A stretch of 64,000 nucleotides of DNA from Ruegeria sp. THAF57 (GCF_903914075.1 NZ_CAIWNQ010000006.1:62001-126000), one strand, 5' to 3'. Positions 17,924 to 26,548 are shown, counted from the first letter of the stretch. Program-made: numbers and translations. The notes: a model not told the origin generated them from the letters alone.

Positions 17924-18817
17924 CTAGACGATCCTATGTCGGGCGGCGTGCAGCGCGTGGGCCAATGCCTCGATATGATCGGGGCCGACCTCGCAGCAGC
18001 CGCCGACAATGGTTGCCCCGTGCTCGACCCAGGACATTGCGAAATCGGCATAGGCTTCGGGGGTCAGGTCATGACGTTCTTCCAGCGCATCAACGGTGGG
18101 GGCGTCCTCCAGAAATTCTTGCGTGATGCCGGTGAAGCCATTGGCATAGGCCCCATAAGGGCGGCCCATCGTTTCAAGGATCGTCAGCGCGGGCATCACC
18201 GATTCCGGGCGGGTGCAGTTGATCAGCACCGCTTGCGGCTTAAAGCGATCCACCAGCGGCGCGACCTGCGCCAGATGCTCGCCCGAGCGCAGGCGGGTGC
18301 CGTCAGTGTCCATCACTGACAGCGCCAGCCAGACGGGTTTAGTCGCACTTTCCGTGCCGCGCAGCGCGCCTTCGGCCTCTTGCAGCGAGGACACGGTTTC
18401 GTGCAGGAACAGGTCCACCCGATCGTTCATCAGACCGACCAACTCGGTATATTTCAGCGCGGCCTCTTCCACATCGGGTTTCAGATCGGGCCGGTATGAG
18501 GCCAGCAGAGGCCCCAGCGCCCCGGCGATCCGCCCACGCGACGCATGCCGCGCGCATTCAGCCTGCGTCAGCGCCGTGTCGATCAGGGCGGACAGTTGAT
18601 CTTCGATCCCTTCGCGTACCAGACGCGAGCGGTGGATGGCGTAAGTGTTCGTCGTCGCCACGGTCGCGCCACGTCGGAAGTAGTCCGCATGGACCTGCCC
18701 CACCAATTCGGGCTGATCCATCATCACCCGTGTCGACCACAAAGGTGTGGGCTTTTCGCCGCCACGCTTGACCAGCTCCTGCCCGATCGAGCCGTCCAAC
18801 AGAGTGATATCCGCCAT
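17924..18817 (-). CDS. Betaine-homocysteine S-methyltransferase-type enzyme
   Basis: A 297-residue protein of the homocysteine S-methyltransferase (pfam S-methyl_trans) family. The zinc-binding cysteines are visible: Cys201 in 'LINCTRPES' and Cys274-Cys275 in 'VGGCCEVGPD'. The family moves a methyl group from betaine, S-methylmethionine or SAM to homocysteine. The flanking dimethylglycine/sarcosine dehydrogenases make betaine the likely donor, giving dimethylglycine and methionine. The start at 'MADITLLDGS' has GGTAAGGAC just upstream; the long extension in this frame is not protein-like. Confidence 0.83.
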   Translation of the reverse strand: MADITLLDGSIGQELVKRGGEKPTPLWSTRVMMDQPELVGQVHADYFRRGATVATTNTYAIHRSRLVREGIEDQLSALIDTALTQAECARHASRGRIAGALGPLLASYRPDLKPDVEEAALKYTELVGLMNDRVDLFLHETVSSLQEAEGALRGTESATKPVWLALSVMDTDGTRLRSGEHLAQVAPLVDRFKPQAVLINCTRPESVMPALTILETMGRPYGAYANGFTGITQEFLEDAPTVDALEERHDLTPEAYADFAMSWVEHGATIVGGCCEVGPDHIEALAHALHAARHRIV

Positions 18818-18831
18818 GTCCTTACCTTTCC

Positions 18832-19884
18832 TCAGGGAATGAGAACCAGTTTTCCCGCAAACGCCTTGGACTGAAAGTCCGCTTGCGCTTTGGCAATGTC
18901 TCTTAGCGGATAGGTTTTCGAGATCAATGGTTTTACCCGACCGGCGTTCATCAGTTCGACCAATCGGCCGAAAACCTCGAAGGCCTGATGGGTGCAGCCG
19001 TGGATAGTGATGTCGCGCAGGTAGATATCGCGAAGATCGGCTTGAACAATGGGTCCGGCGATCGCGCCTGAGACGGCATACTGCCCGCCGGGCTTCAGCG
19101 ACAAGATCAGGTCGGGCCATGCGGGGCCGCCGACCACGTCGATTGCCACGTCGAACATGTCTTTTGGCAAAGGCGCGCCCCGGTCAAACGTATCAATCGC
19201 GCCCTGATCCTTGACCACCTCAGCCTTGGAAGGGCTGGTAACACCCCACACGGTCGCTCCACGCAGTTGGGCCAGTTGTACGGCGGCCAAGCCGACCCCG
19301 CCCGAGGCCCCTGTGATCAGCACCTTATGCCCGGCGGTTACGTCTGCGCGGGTCAGCAGGTTTTCCGCCGTGCCAAAAGCACAGGGAATGGCCGCGATCT
19401 CGGCATCTGACAGGGGAGAGGCCGAGACGTCGTACAGATCAGACGCCTCGACCAGACAATATTGCGCGAAGGCCCCGTCAATCTCGGACCCCAAAGCGAT
19501 GAAGCCAGTCGGGTTGCCGGGGCGTGGGCGCGGTAGGTTGATCGGGCAGGTTACACGCTGGCCGAGTTGAAACCCCGTGCCCGGCGCGGCCTGTTCAACT
19601 ATGCCGCAAAGATCACCGCCTTGAATGCGTGGGAAGTGCAGAGCGCCGCCCCAGCCGCCTGCGTCGACCTCCTGATCGACCGCATCTGTCGCACCGGTCA
19701 CATCCGAGGAATACCAACCGACGCGCGTGTTGATATCTGTGTTGTTCACTCCGGCAGCAGCAACCCGGACCAGCACCTGACCGGGTCCGGGTTGTGGCAC
19801 CGGTATATCCGCGCGCCATTCCAGCGCCTCTGGCCCACCGTGGCGGGTCAGATAGACGCCTTGCATAACGTTTGGCACAGCCAT
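18832..19884 (-). CDS. Zeta-crystallin-like quinone oxidoreductase (MDR family)
   Basis: A 350-residue medium-chain dehydrogenase/reductase. The GroES-like N-terminal half has 'AAGVNNTDIN' and the Rossmann motif 'GASGGVGLAAVQLAQ' lies near residue 160. It lacks the cysteine-rich structural zinc loop of true alcohol dehydrogenases, so an NADPH:quinone or enal reductase is most likely. Its start overlaps the stop of the dimethylglycine-dehydrogenase-type gene by one base. A link with formaldehyde or electron handling in betaine breakdown is speculative. Confidence 0.78.
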   Translation of the reverse strand: MAVPNVMQGVYLTRHGGPEALEWRADIPVPQPGPGQVLVRVAAAGVNNTDINTRVGWYSSDVTGATDAVDQEVDAGGWGGALHFPRIQGGDLCGIVEQAAPGTGFQLGQRVTCPINLPRPRPGNPTGFIALGSEIDGAFAQYCLVEASDLYDVSASPLSDAEIAAIPCAFGTAENLLTRADVTAGHKVLITGASGGVGLAAVQLAQLRGATVWGVTSPSKAEVVKDQGAIDTFDRGAPLPKDMFDVAIDVVGGPAWPDLILSLKPGGQYAVSGAIAGPIVQADLRDIYLRDITIHGCTHQAFEVFGRLVELMNAGRVKPLISKTYPLRDIAKAQADFQSKAFAGKLVLIP

Positions 19885-22337
19885 CAGGCCCGCAGCCGTT
19901 CGTTGGCCGGATCCCAGAGCGGTTGGTCCGCTTGTACCACCGCGGGGTATTTCCGGCCGTAGATTTCAACCTCCAGCGCGGTGCCCGGATTTGCCAGTTC
20001 CGACTTGATCATGCCCAGCGCGATGGATTTGCCCACGCGATAGCCCCAAGCGCCCGAGGTCGTCTCACCCACGATCTGATCGCCTTGCCAGATGCAGGAC
20101 ATGTAAGGCGCGTCGCAATCTCCGGCCTCGACCGTCAGGGTCACGAACGACTTTTTCACGCCCTGCTGCTTTTCGTTCAGAATCGCCGCCTTGCCGGGGA
20201 AGTCCTGCGGTTTGTCCAACTTGACGAAGCGCTCCAACCCGCCTTCCAGCAGCGAATAATCGGTCGACAGATCGCCCTTCCATGCGCGATAGCCTTTCTC
20301 GATCCGCAGCGAGTTCAGGGCGTACATGCCGAACGGCTTGGCCCCGGCTTCAAGGACAGCTTCATAAATCGCTGGCATATCCGCGTTTTCGGCGTGGATT
20401 TCCCATCCCAGCTCTCCGGCGAAGGACACTCGCAGAAGGGCAACCCAGCCGCCTTTGATCTCGCTTTCCTGAAAGCTGAGCCACGGCAGGGTCAGGTCGG
20501 CATCGCATAATTTGCCCAGAACCTCGCGCGATTTGGGGCCGGTGACGATCAGCGTGTCCATACGCGTGGTCCAGTCTTCCAGCGTGAATGCGGCATTTGC
20601 GGGCATGTGGCGTTCCAGCCATTCGCGGTCATGCCATTGCGCGGTGGCGGCTGTGACCAGCACAAACAAGTCCTCCGCTTCGCGGGTTACGGACATTTCA
20701 GTCAGAATGCGGCCGCGATCGTCCGAGAAATAGACCAGCCCAACGCGGCCGATCTTGGGCAGTGATCCGGTCACAAGCCCGCGCAACCATTCGTCTGCCC
20801 CCGGCCCCTGAATTTTGAACCGCGAGAAGCCCGGCAGGTCCAGCACGCCGCAATGGTCACGCACAGCCTCGCATTCTTCCTTGATACGGCTCTCCCACGG
20901 ACCCGAGCGCCCCCATGTATGCGTCGCTTCTAGCGAGGTGTCGTCGCCCGGTTTGGCGAACCAGTTGGCGCGTTCCCAGCCGTTATAGGCGCCCATCACG
21001 CCGCCCAACTCCTTGATCTTGGCATGGACCGGAGACAGTTTCTTATCGCGCGCCGCAGGCCATTCGTGATGGGGGAAGTGCATGGCGTATTCGTTGCCGT
21101 AGACCTCCATACCTTTCTGGTTGCAGTAGTCCTGATCGGTGTAGTCGGTGTAGCGGCGCGGATCGACGGCCCACATATCCCATTCGGTCGCGCCATCGAC
21201 GATCCATTCGGCCAGCACTTTGCCAGCCCCACCGCCCTGCGCGATGCCAAAGGTAAAGCTGTGTGCCTCAAACGCGTTTGTCACGCCCGGCATCGGGCCG
21301 ATAAGCGGCAGACCATCGGGCGCATAAGGGATCGGGCCGTTGATCACGCGCCCAACACCCGAGGTCGCCATCAGCGGCACCCGCTCCATCGCGTCGGTAA
21401 CGATGTCCTCGATCCGGTCCAGGTCGTCGTTCCAAAGCTGAAAACTGAAATCCTCGGGCATCGGATCGTCTTCGGTCATCCAATGGCCCTTGCAGTTCGG
21501 CTCATAGGGGCCAAGGTTGAAGCCGTTCTTTTCCTGCCGCAGGTAGTACGAGATATCCACGTCGCGCAGCAGCGGCAGCTTGCCGCCGTTTTCCTTGGTC
21601 CATGCCTCGATCTCAGGGACTTCGTCGGTCAGCAGGTACTGGTGGCTCATGACCATGGCAGGCACCATTCGGCCGCCATAGGGTTTGAACATCTCACCCA
21701 CACGCTGCGCGTAGTATCCGGCTGCGTTGACCACATAGTCACAGGCAATATCGCCCTTGTCGGTGTGAACGGTCCACGTGCCGTCATCGTGCTGTGTTAC
21801 ATCGGTGGCCGGACAGAAGCGCACGATCTTTGCCCCCAGATCCCGCGCCCCCTTGGCCAGCGCCTGCGTCAGCTGCGCCGGGTCGATGTCGCCATCGGTC
21901 GGGTCATACAGCACGCCCTCAAGGTCATGGGTTTCAAGGAACGGATAGCGCTCTTTCGCCTGCTCCGGGGTCCACATCTCCATCGGGATGCCCTGATAGA
22001 GGCCCATCGACATGGCGCGCTCAAACTCCTGCATGCGCTCTTTGCTATGCGCCAGACGGATCGACCCCGAGACGTGGTAGTTCATTGGATAGTCGACCTC
22101 ATCGGCCAGACGCGCATACAGCTCGGTCGAATAGCGCTGCATGTTCATGATCGCCCACGAGGTCGAAAAGGTCGGCACATTGCCCGCCGCGTGCCATGTA
22201 GACCCGGCCGTCAGCTCGTTCTTTTCCAGCAGAACGCAGTCGGTCCAGCCCTTCTTGGCCAGATGATACAGGGACGAGCAGCCCACGACGCCACCACCGA
22301 TGATGACCACACGGGCCTTGGTTGGAAAATCACTCAT
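19884..22337 (-). CDS. Dimethylglycine dehydrogenase-type FAD/GcvT fusion protein
   Basis: An 817-residue protein with the same layout as its paralogue at 14432-16885: DAO flavin domain ('[13 protein letters not shown]', 'STWHAAGN'), linker, and folate-binding GcvT domain. 'VSGSIRLAHSKER' and 'LEGVLYDPTDGDIDPAQLT' resemble mammalian dimethylglycine dehydrogenase more than sarcosine dehydrogenase. It should convert dimethylglycine to sarcosine, passing the methyl carbon to tetrahydrofolate or releasing formaldehyde. Start chosen at 'MSDFPTKARV', which aligns with the paralogue's start. It is 16 bp after the GFA gene. Confidence 0.8.
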   Translation of the reverse strand: MSDFPTKARVVIIGGGVVGCSSLYHLAKKGWTDCVLLEKNELTAGSTWHAAGNVPTFSTSWAIMNMQRYSTELYARLADEVDYPMNYHVSGSIRLAHSKERMQEFERAMSMGLYQGIPMEMWTPEQAKERYPFLETHDLEGVLYDPTDGDIDPAQLTQALAKGARDLGAKIVRFCPATDVTQHDDGTWTVHTDKGDIACDYVVNAAGYYAQRVGEMFKPYGGRMVPAMVMSHQYLLTDEVPEIEAWTKENGGKLPLLRDVDISYYLRQEKNGFNLGPYEPNCKGHWMTEDDPMPEDFSFQLWNDDLDRIEDIVTDAMERVPLMATSGVGRVINGPIPYAPDGLPLIGPMPGVTNAFEAHSFTFGIAQGGGAGKVLAEWIVDGATEWDMWAVDPRRYTDYTDQDYCNQKGMEVYGNEYAMHFPHHEWPAARDKKLSPVHAKIKELGGVMGAYNGWERANWFAKPGDDTSLEATHTWGRSGPWESRIKEECEAVRDHCGVLDLPGFSRFKIQGPGADEWLRGLVTGSLPKIGRVGLVYFSDDRGRILTEMSVTREAEDLFVLVTAATAQWHDREWLERHMPANAAFTLEDWTTRMDTLIVTGPKSREVLGKLCDADLTLPWLSFQESEIKGGWVALLRVSFAGELGWEIHAENADMPAIYEAVLEAGAKPFGMYALNSLRIEKGYRAWKGDLSTDYSLLEGGLERFVKLDKPQDFPGKAAILNEKQQGVKKSFVTLTVEAGDCDAPYMSCIWQGDQIVGETTSGAWGYRVGKSIALGMIKSELANPGTALEVEIYGRKYPAVVQADQPLWDPANERLRA

Positions 22338-22353
22338 GTATCTTGATCCTCTG

Positions 22354-22734
22354 TTAGTGTGCCCGCTGGGGCAGGTCGTCTGAGATGTCGTAATAGTCGC
22401 CCTTGTCCGCGACAAAGATGTGCTGAGCGAGCCTCAAGCCGGTCGGTTCATCCAATGACCCCGCCGAAACCGCAATCGTGTCCTCGTCATTGTGCTGCCA
22501 GAACAGGAACGAGCCACAGGCGCTGCAAAAGCCGCGCCTGGCAATGTCCGAGGCGCGATACCAATTCAGGGTCTCGCTGGAGGTAAAGGTTAGGTTGTCC
22601 TGATGCGTCTCGCACGAGGCCCACAAATGCCCCGATTGCCTGCGGCATTGGCCGCAATGGCAGGCATTGGGTGCGGCGAGGTCTCCGTCAATGGTGAAGG
22701 CAACCTTGCCGCAAAGGCAGGATCCTTTGTGCAT
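22354..22734 (-). CDS. GFA-family zinc protein
   Basis: A 126-residue protein of the glutathione-dependent formaldehyde-activating enzyme (GFA/CENP-V) fold. Zinc ligands are seen as C-L-C at residues 7-9, 'CHCGQC' near 21-26 and 'CSACG' near 70. Gfa was proposed to help form S-hydroxymethylglutathione, though catalysis by this family is disputed. Its position between the LysE and dimethylglycine-dehydrogenase-type genes, four bases from the former, fits a formaldehyde-coping role. Confidence 0.8.
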   Translation of the reverse strand: MHKGSCLCGKVAFTIDGDLAAPNACHCGQCRRQSGHLWASCETHQDNLTFTSSETLNWYRASDIARRGFCSACGSFLFWQHNDEDTIAVSAGSLDEPTGLRLAQHIFVADKGDYYDISDDLPQRAH

Positions 22735-22738
22735 GTCT

Positions 22739-23362
22739 TTACCCCTTTGTTGTGGGCGCCGTGCTGGTGCCCAGCAACACGCCGTAGATGATGAAACAGG
22801 TCGCCATCACGCGGCGCACCCAGATGTTGAACACAGCGCCCAGCGCTGCTTTGCCCATCAGCGCGCCCAGCAAGGTGAACCCGGTATAGCTGAGCGTTGT
22901 AATGATCAGAGCGGTCGGTATGATCACCCCCATCTGCTGCCAGACCGGCACGTCGGGTTGCACGAATTGCGAAAACGCCGCCAGATATCCGGCCACGCTT
23001 TTGGGGTTGATCGTGGCCACCGCCAGCGCGTGCAGATAGATATGGCGCGCGGGTCGCTCGGACGCGGGCGCGGGTTTGCTGGCGTTGCTCCAGCCGCGAA
23101 CACCCATCCAGATCAGGAACCCGGCACCGATCAGCTTGGCGATGAAGAACCCGGTGGGCGAGGCCGCGATCAGCGCAGTGATGCCCAGCGCCGACAGGAT
23201 CAGGAAGGCGCTGGCCTGTGTCAGGATCGCCAGCACGCCCAACATCGCCTTGGGGAAGGGCAAGCTCATCCCGTTCGAGATACAGTTCACCGCATTCGGT
23301 CCCGGAGTGGTGACGAACACCACCCAGAACAGGGCGAATATGGTCCAAGCCTCGAAGCTCAT
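22739..23362 (-). CDS. LysE/RhtB-family exporter
   Basis: A 207-residue inner-membrane protein with about six spans. The N-terminal signature 'TTPGPNAVNCISNG' is typical of LysE/RhtB amino-acid exporters. It is coupled to the XRE-cupin regulator by a TGATG overlap. Location in the betaine cluster suggests export of an amino acid or methylated intermediate, but the substrate is unknown. Confidence 0.85.
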   Translation of the reverse strand: MSFEAWTIFALFWVVFVTTPGPNAVNCISNGMSLPFPKAMLGVLAILTQASAFLILSALGITALIAASPTGFFIAKLIGAGFLIWMGVRGWSNASKPAPASERPARHIYLHALAVATINPKSVAGYLAAFSQFVQPDVPVWQQMGVIIPTALIITTLSYTGFTLLGALMGKAALGAVFNIWVRRVMATCFIIYGVLLGTSTAPTTKG

Positions 23363-23931
23363 CAGTAAACCGGAGGCGCAATGACCCAGATGGCCACGGC
23401 GGGCTCATCATAAGGGTTGGCCCATTGATAGGGCTCATGTTTGATGCGGAAACTATCGCCCGGCCCGACCGAGAACTGCCGTCCTCCGATCGTCAGGTCC
23501 AAACGGCCGGACACCATATAGCCGACCTCTTGCGTGGGACGATCAGCGGGGGTCTGCATTTGTGATCGGGGTTCGAACGTGGAATGCACCATTTCGAAAT
23601 CATCGGTCAGATCAGGTGACAGCAATTCCTCGATCAAACCCTCCTCGCCCGATCCCATAGGACGGCGTGAACCAGCGCGCACAATATACCCCTGTTCGTC
23701 CGCTGGTGCGGCTGAATGTGCGAACAACATCGACATCGGCACACCAAGACACTCGGCGATCTGGCGCAAGTCTGAGATTGACGGCTCGGACTTGTCCCTT
23801 TCGACCTGGCTGAGCCATCCAACCGAACGCTCCAGACGCGCCGCGATCTCGGTCAGGGTCAGACCCCGCGCTTTGCGCAATGCCCGGATATCCGCGCCAA
23901 GAGTCGACCTGTTAGGGGCTTGGCTGTTCAC
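23362..23931 (-). CDS. XRE-cupin transcriptional regulator
   Basis: A 189-residue regulator. The HTH_XRE domain covers about residues 12-66 ('TLTEIAARLERSVGWLSQVE') and a C-terminal cupin covers about 115-187 ('GYMVSGRLDLTIGG', 'VGPGDSFRIKHEPYQW'). This architecture typically senses small amines or amino acids. It is the first gene of the minus-strand betaine cluster, and four regularly spaced GTGAAA half-sites lie immediately upstream. Autoregulation of the whole cluster is the natural inference. Confidence 0.87.
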   Translation of the reverse strand: MNSQAPNRSTLGADIRALRKARGLTLTEIAARLERSVGWLSQVERDKSEPSISDLRQIAECLGVPMSMLFAHSAAPADEQGYIVRAGSRRPMGSGEEGLIEELLSPDLTDDFEMVHSTFEPRSQMQTPADRPTQEVGYMVSGRLDLTIGGRQFSVGPGDSFRIKHEPYQWANPYDEPAVAIWVIAPPVY

Positions 23932-23947
23932 GTGGTGCTCCGGTTGT

Positions 23948-24013
23948 TCGTGAAAATTTTAGTGGCTTTTTCACGATGACCTGAGTCGGTGAAATTTCCA
24001 AGCATTTTTTCAC
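23948..24013. promoter_or_regulatory. Array of four GTGAAA half-sites, candidate XRE-cupin operators
   Basis: GTGAAA at 23950-23955, TTTCAC at 23969-23974, GTGAAA at 23989-23994 and TTTCAC at 24008-24013. Start-to-start distances are 19, 20 and 19 bp, about two helical turns. The first pair extends to perfect 9-bp arms TCGTGAAAA and TTTTCACGA (23948-23956 and 23968-23976). The array fills the gap between the divergent XRE-cupin gene (start 23931) and the DUF1294 gene (start 24049). Confidence 0.65.
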
Positions 24014-24048
24014 TTGGGTGTCTGACGGGGATTGTTTATTCGTCGGAT

Positions 24049-24321
24049 ATGTGGATTGCAGTTGCGTATTTTTGGGTCATTAACCTGCTGACCCTGCTGG
24101 CATTTGGATGGGACAAACTGCGCGCCAAACGTCGCAAAACCCGCGTGCCCGAGGCCAAACTGCTATGGCTCGCCGTGATCGGCGGGGCACCGGGCGCGGT
24201 TTTGGGACGCTGGATTTTCCAACACAAGACCCGCAAGCGACGGTTTTCAATGTACCTCTATCTGGTGCTCGGTCTGCAAGGTGTTGTTCTGTACCTTCTG
24301 GCCACCCGCTTCCCGCCCTGA
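24049..24321 (+). CDS. DUF1294 membrane protein
   Basis: A 90-residue protein with three or so hydrophobic segments around a basic 'DKLRAKRRKTRVPE' loop and 'GGAPGAVLGRWIFQHKTRK', the conserved DUF1294 motif. The family is small, membrane-bound and of unknown function. The ATG at 24049 is preferred over an upstream start (23989) that would place coding sequence over the regulatory half-sites. Divergent from the XRE-cupin gene and possibly controlled by the same sites. Confidence 0.75.
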   Translation: MWIAVAYFWVINLLTLLAFGWDKLRAKRRKTRVPEAKLLWLAVIGGAPGAVLGRWIFQHKTRKRRFSMYLYLVLGLQGVVLYLLATRFPP

Positions 24322-24388
24322 CAGACGCGGACTTCCAATCAAAAATTATCCGCAGCCAAAGAGGAAACTGTCTGCTACAGTGACGTAG

Positions 24389-24417
24389 TTACTGAATTCC
24401 TGAAAAAATCTTATATT
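24389..24417 (+). promoter_or_regulatory. Possible sigma-70 promoter for the SHOCT-domain gene
   Basis: TTACTG (24389-24394) and TATATT (24412-24417) are separated by 17 bp, in an AT-rich stretch just upstream of the gene at 24438. The -10 matches 5 of 6 consensus bases; the -35 is weak. Confidence 0.3.
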
Positions 24418-24437
24418 GGCAAAGGGTTGGAAGAGAC

Positions 24438-24827
24438 ATGGAAAATGGCATCGGGTTTTTCGACATAGTGTGGTCGATCTTCTGGCTATTCCTGATGGTA
24501 GCCTGGTTCTGGGTAATGATTTCGGTGGTGGCCGATGTGTTCCGCTCAAAAGACCTGAGCGGTTTCGGCAAGGCCGCATGGATCGCGTTTGTTATCCTTG
24601 TTCCCTGGCTTGGGGTTCTGTCCTATCTGATCGCACGAGGCGAAAAGATGCATGAACACAATGTCGAGGCGATGAACAAGATCGAAGAAGCACAGAAGGA
24701 TTACATCCGATCCGTCGCGACGGTATCCACCGCGGACGAGTTGGAGCGTCTTGCCGCCTTAAAGGAAAAGGGCGTTCTGACAGACGAAGAATTCGCAGCC
24801 CAAAAAGCCAAGATCCTCAGCGCGTGA
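24438..24827 (+). CDS. PLDc_N/SHOCT-domain membrane protein
   Basis: A 129-residue protein with two hydrophobic segments near the N-terminus ('VWSIFWLFLMVAWFWVM' and 'WIAFVILVPWLGVLSYL', as in PLDc_N domains), a charged middle, and a C-terminal SHOCT motif ('LERLAALKEKGVLTDEEF'). Such proteins are common and of unknown function; SHOCT is thought to mediate oligomerisation. GGAAGAGAC precedes the start. A hairpin follows the stop. Confidence 0.8.
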   Translation: MENGIGFFDIVWSIFWLFLMVAWFWVMISVVADVFRSKDLSGFGKAAWIAFVILVPWLGVLSYLIARGEKMHEHNVEAMNKIEEAQKDYIRSVATVSTADELERLAALKEKGVLTDEEFAAQKAKILSA

Positions 24828-24836
24828 CGCATAAAG

Positions 24837-24863
24837 CTCCGGCCAGTGCCGCACTTGCCGGAG
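24837..24863. terminator. Hairpin between convergent genes
   Basis: CTCCGGC (24837-24843) pairs with GCCGGAG (24857-24863) around a 13-base loop. It lies between the SHOCT-domain gene and the end of the fRMsr gene, which stops at 24864. No long U-run on either strand. Confidence 0.4.
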
Positions 24864-25316
24864 TTAACTCGCGAAAACGGCAGTCAGAATTGCATCAAGC
24901 GCGTCTGCGTCCTGCTGCGTGAATGCGTCCGGTTGATCGCTGTCGATGTCAAACACGGCAATGATGTCGCCTGACGCGTTTCGCACCGGCAAGACCAGTT
25001 CCGACCGCGTGGTCGATGCACAGGCGATATGGCCGGGAAAAGCATCCACGTCGGGCACAAGCTGCACCTCGCCCATTCGCGCAGCAGCGCCACAGACACC
25101 CCGCTCGAACGGGATAACCAGGCATCCGTGACCGCCCTGATACGGGCCGATCTTCAACACATCCGGTTCTGTCACGCGGTAAAACCCGGTCCAGTCGAAC
25201 CGATCGTCGGAATGATGCACCTCGCACGCGACGGTTGCCATAAGTGCGACCGCGTCAGTTTCCCCTTCGGTCAGGGCTGAGATGGTTTTCGCTAGCAGGT
25301 CGTAATCAACAGTCAT
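24864..25316 (-). CDS. msrC: Free methionine-(R)-sulfoxide reductase (GAF domain)
   Basis: A 150-residue single GAF-domain protein. The three cysteines that define fRMsr activity are present at positions 65, 75 and 99 ('GHGCLVIPF', 'ERGVCGAA', 'GHIACAS'), matching Cys84/94/118 of the E. coli enzyme in spacing. It reduces free Met-R-sulfoxide with thioredoxin. Start set at 'MTVDYDLL'; upstream residues are not family-like. Downstream of the thiolase gene on the same strand, 59 bp away. Confidence 0.85.
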   Translation of the reverse strand: MTVDYDLLAKTISALTEGETDAVALMATVACEVHHSDDRFDWTGFYRVTEPDVLKIGPYQGGHGCLVIPFERGVCGAAARMGEVQLVPDVDAFPGHIACASTTRSELVLPVRNASGDIIAVFDIDSDQPDAFTQQDADALDAILTAVFAS

Positions 25317-25375
25317 CTTGAATGGCCCGGCATAGGTCGTCTTGCCTCGCCACCTATGCCGAAACCGCCCATGGG

Positions 25376-26548
25376 TCAAACACGTTCGATCGCGATCGCG
25401 GTGCCTTCTCCGCCACCGATGCAGATCGCCGCGACACCCCGTTTCAGGTTACGCTTTTCCAACGCATTCAAAAGCGTCACCATAATGCGCGCGCCCGAAG
25501 CGCCGATCGGGTGCCCCAATGCGCAGGCCCCGCCATTTACGTTTACCTTGTCACGTGGCAAGCCCATTTCATGCATGAATGCCATCGGCACAACAGCAAA
25601 GGCTTCGTTCACCTCCCACAGGTCGACATCATCCTTGGACCATCCGATCCTGGACAGCAATCTCTGGGCGGCGGGGACAGGTGCAGTTGTGAACAACCCT
25701 GGCGCCTGAGCATGGCTGGCATGGCCCAGAATTCGCGCACGTACGGTAAGCCCCTGATCATTGGCCGCATCCTCGGACGCAAGCACAAGCGCAGCCGCCC
25801 CATCCGAGATCGAGGATGAGTTGGCTGCCGTCACGGTCCCATCTTTGCGGAATGCAGGTTTCAGTGTGGGTATCTTCTCGGGTCGGGCAGATTGCGGCTG
25901 TTCGTCTGCGGCGTGCTGCACCTCACCCTTGCGGGTCGGGACAACGACCGGAGTGATCTCGTCCGAAAACGCCCCGCTTTCCTGTGCGGCCAGAGCATTG
26001 GACAGGGACTGCAGCGCATATTCATCCTGCGCCTCGCGGGTGAACTGGTAGGCTTCCGCACAATCCTCGGCAAAGGTGCCCATCAGCCGACCCTTGTCGT
26101 AGGCATCCTCCAATCCATCAAGGAACATGTGGTCCACGACCTGACCATGCCCGATCCGGGCCCCGCCGCGCATCTTCGGCAGCAGATAAGGGGCGTTGGT
26201 CATACTCTCCATCCCCCCCGCGACCATTGTGTCCGCGTGCCCCAGCGCGATCTGGTCGAACGCCATCATCGCGGCCTTCATGCCAGAGCCGCACATCTTG
26301 TTCAGCGTTGTGGCGGGGACGTCTTCATCCAGACCCGCCGCAAACCCGGCCTGCCGCGCCGGTGCCTGCCCCTGACCAGCGGGCAGAACGCAACCCATCA
26401 GAACTTCGTCTACCGTTTCGGTTCCGGCCCCTTGCAACGCCGCGCGAATTGCAGCCCCGCCCAGATCGGCCGCTGGCACACCGTCAAACACACCTTGAAA
26501 TCCGCCCATAGGTGTCCGGGCCGCGCCAGCAATAACAACATGTTTCAT
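25376..26548 (-). CDS. Acetyl-CoA C-acetyltransferase (thiolase)
   Basis: A 390-residue thiolase of the usual length. The nucleophilic Cys86 is in 'NKMCGSGMKAA', the His in 'NGGACALGHPIGASG' and the second catalytic Cys in 'AAICIGGGEG'. It condenses two acetyl-CoA to acetoacetyl-CoA or cleaves 3-ketoacyl-CoA. No reductase or PHA synthase lies next to it, so biosynthetic versus degradative use cannot be settled. Divergent from the STAS gene. Confidence 0.92.
   Translation of the reverse strand: MKHVVIAGAARTPMGGFQGVFDGVPAADLGGAAIRAALQGAGTETVDEVLMGCVLPAGQGQAPARQAGFAAGLDEDVPATTLNKMCGSGMKAAMMAFDQIALGHADTMVAGGMESMTNAPYLLPKMRGGARIGHGQVVDHMFLDGLEDAYDKGRLMGTFAEDCAEAYQFTREAQDEYALQSLSNALAAQESGAFSDEITPVVVPTRKGEVQHAADEQPQSARPEKIPTLKPAFRKDGTVTAANSSSISDGAAALVLASEDAANDQGLTVRARILGHASHAQAPGLFTTAPVPAAQRLLSRIGWSKDDVDLWEVNEAFAVVPMAFMHEMGLPRDKVNVNGGACALGHPIGASGARIMVTLLNALEKRNLKRGVAAICIGGGEGTAIAIERV

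Noticed and set aside
18818..19120. N-terminal extension of the methyltransferase-type frame
   Set aside because: The extension is antisense-like to nothing but overlaps the end of the upstream quinone-oxidoreductase gene in another frame; family similarity and the ribosome-binding site begin at 18817.
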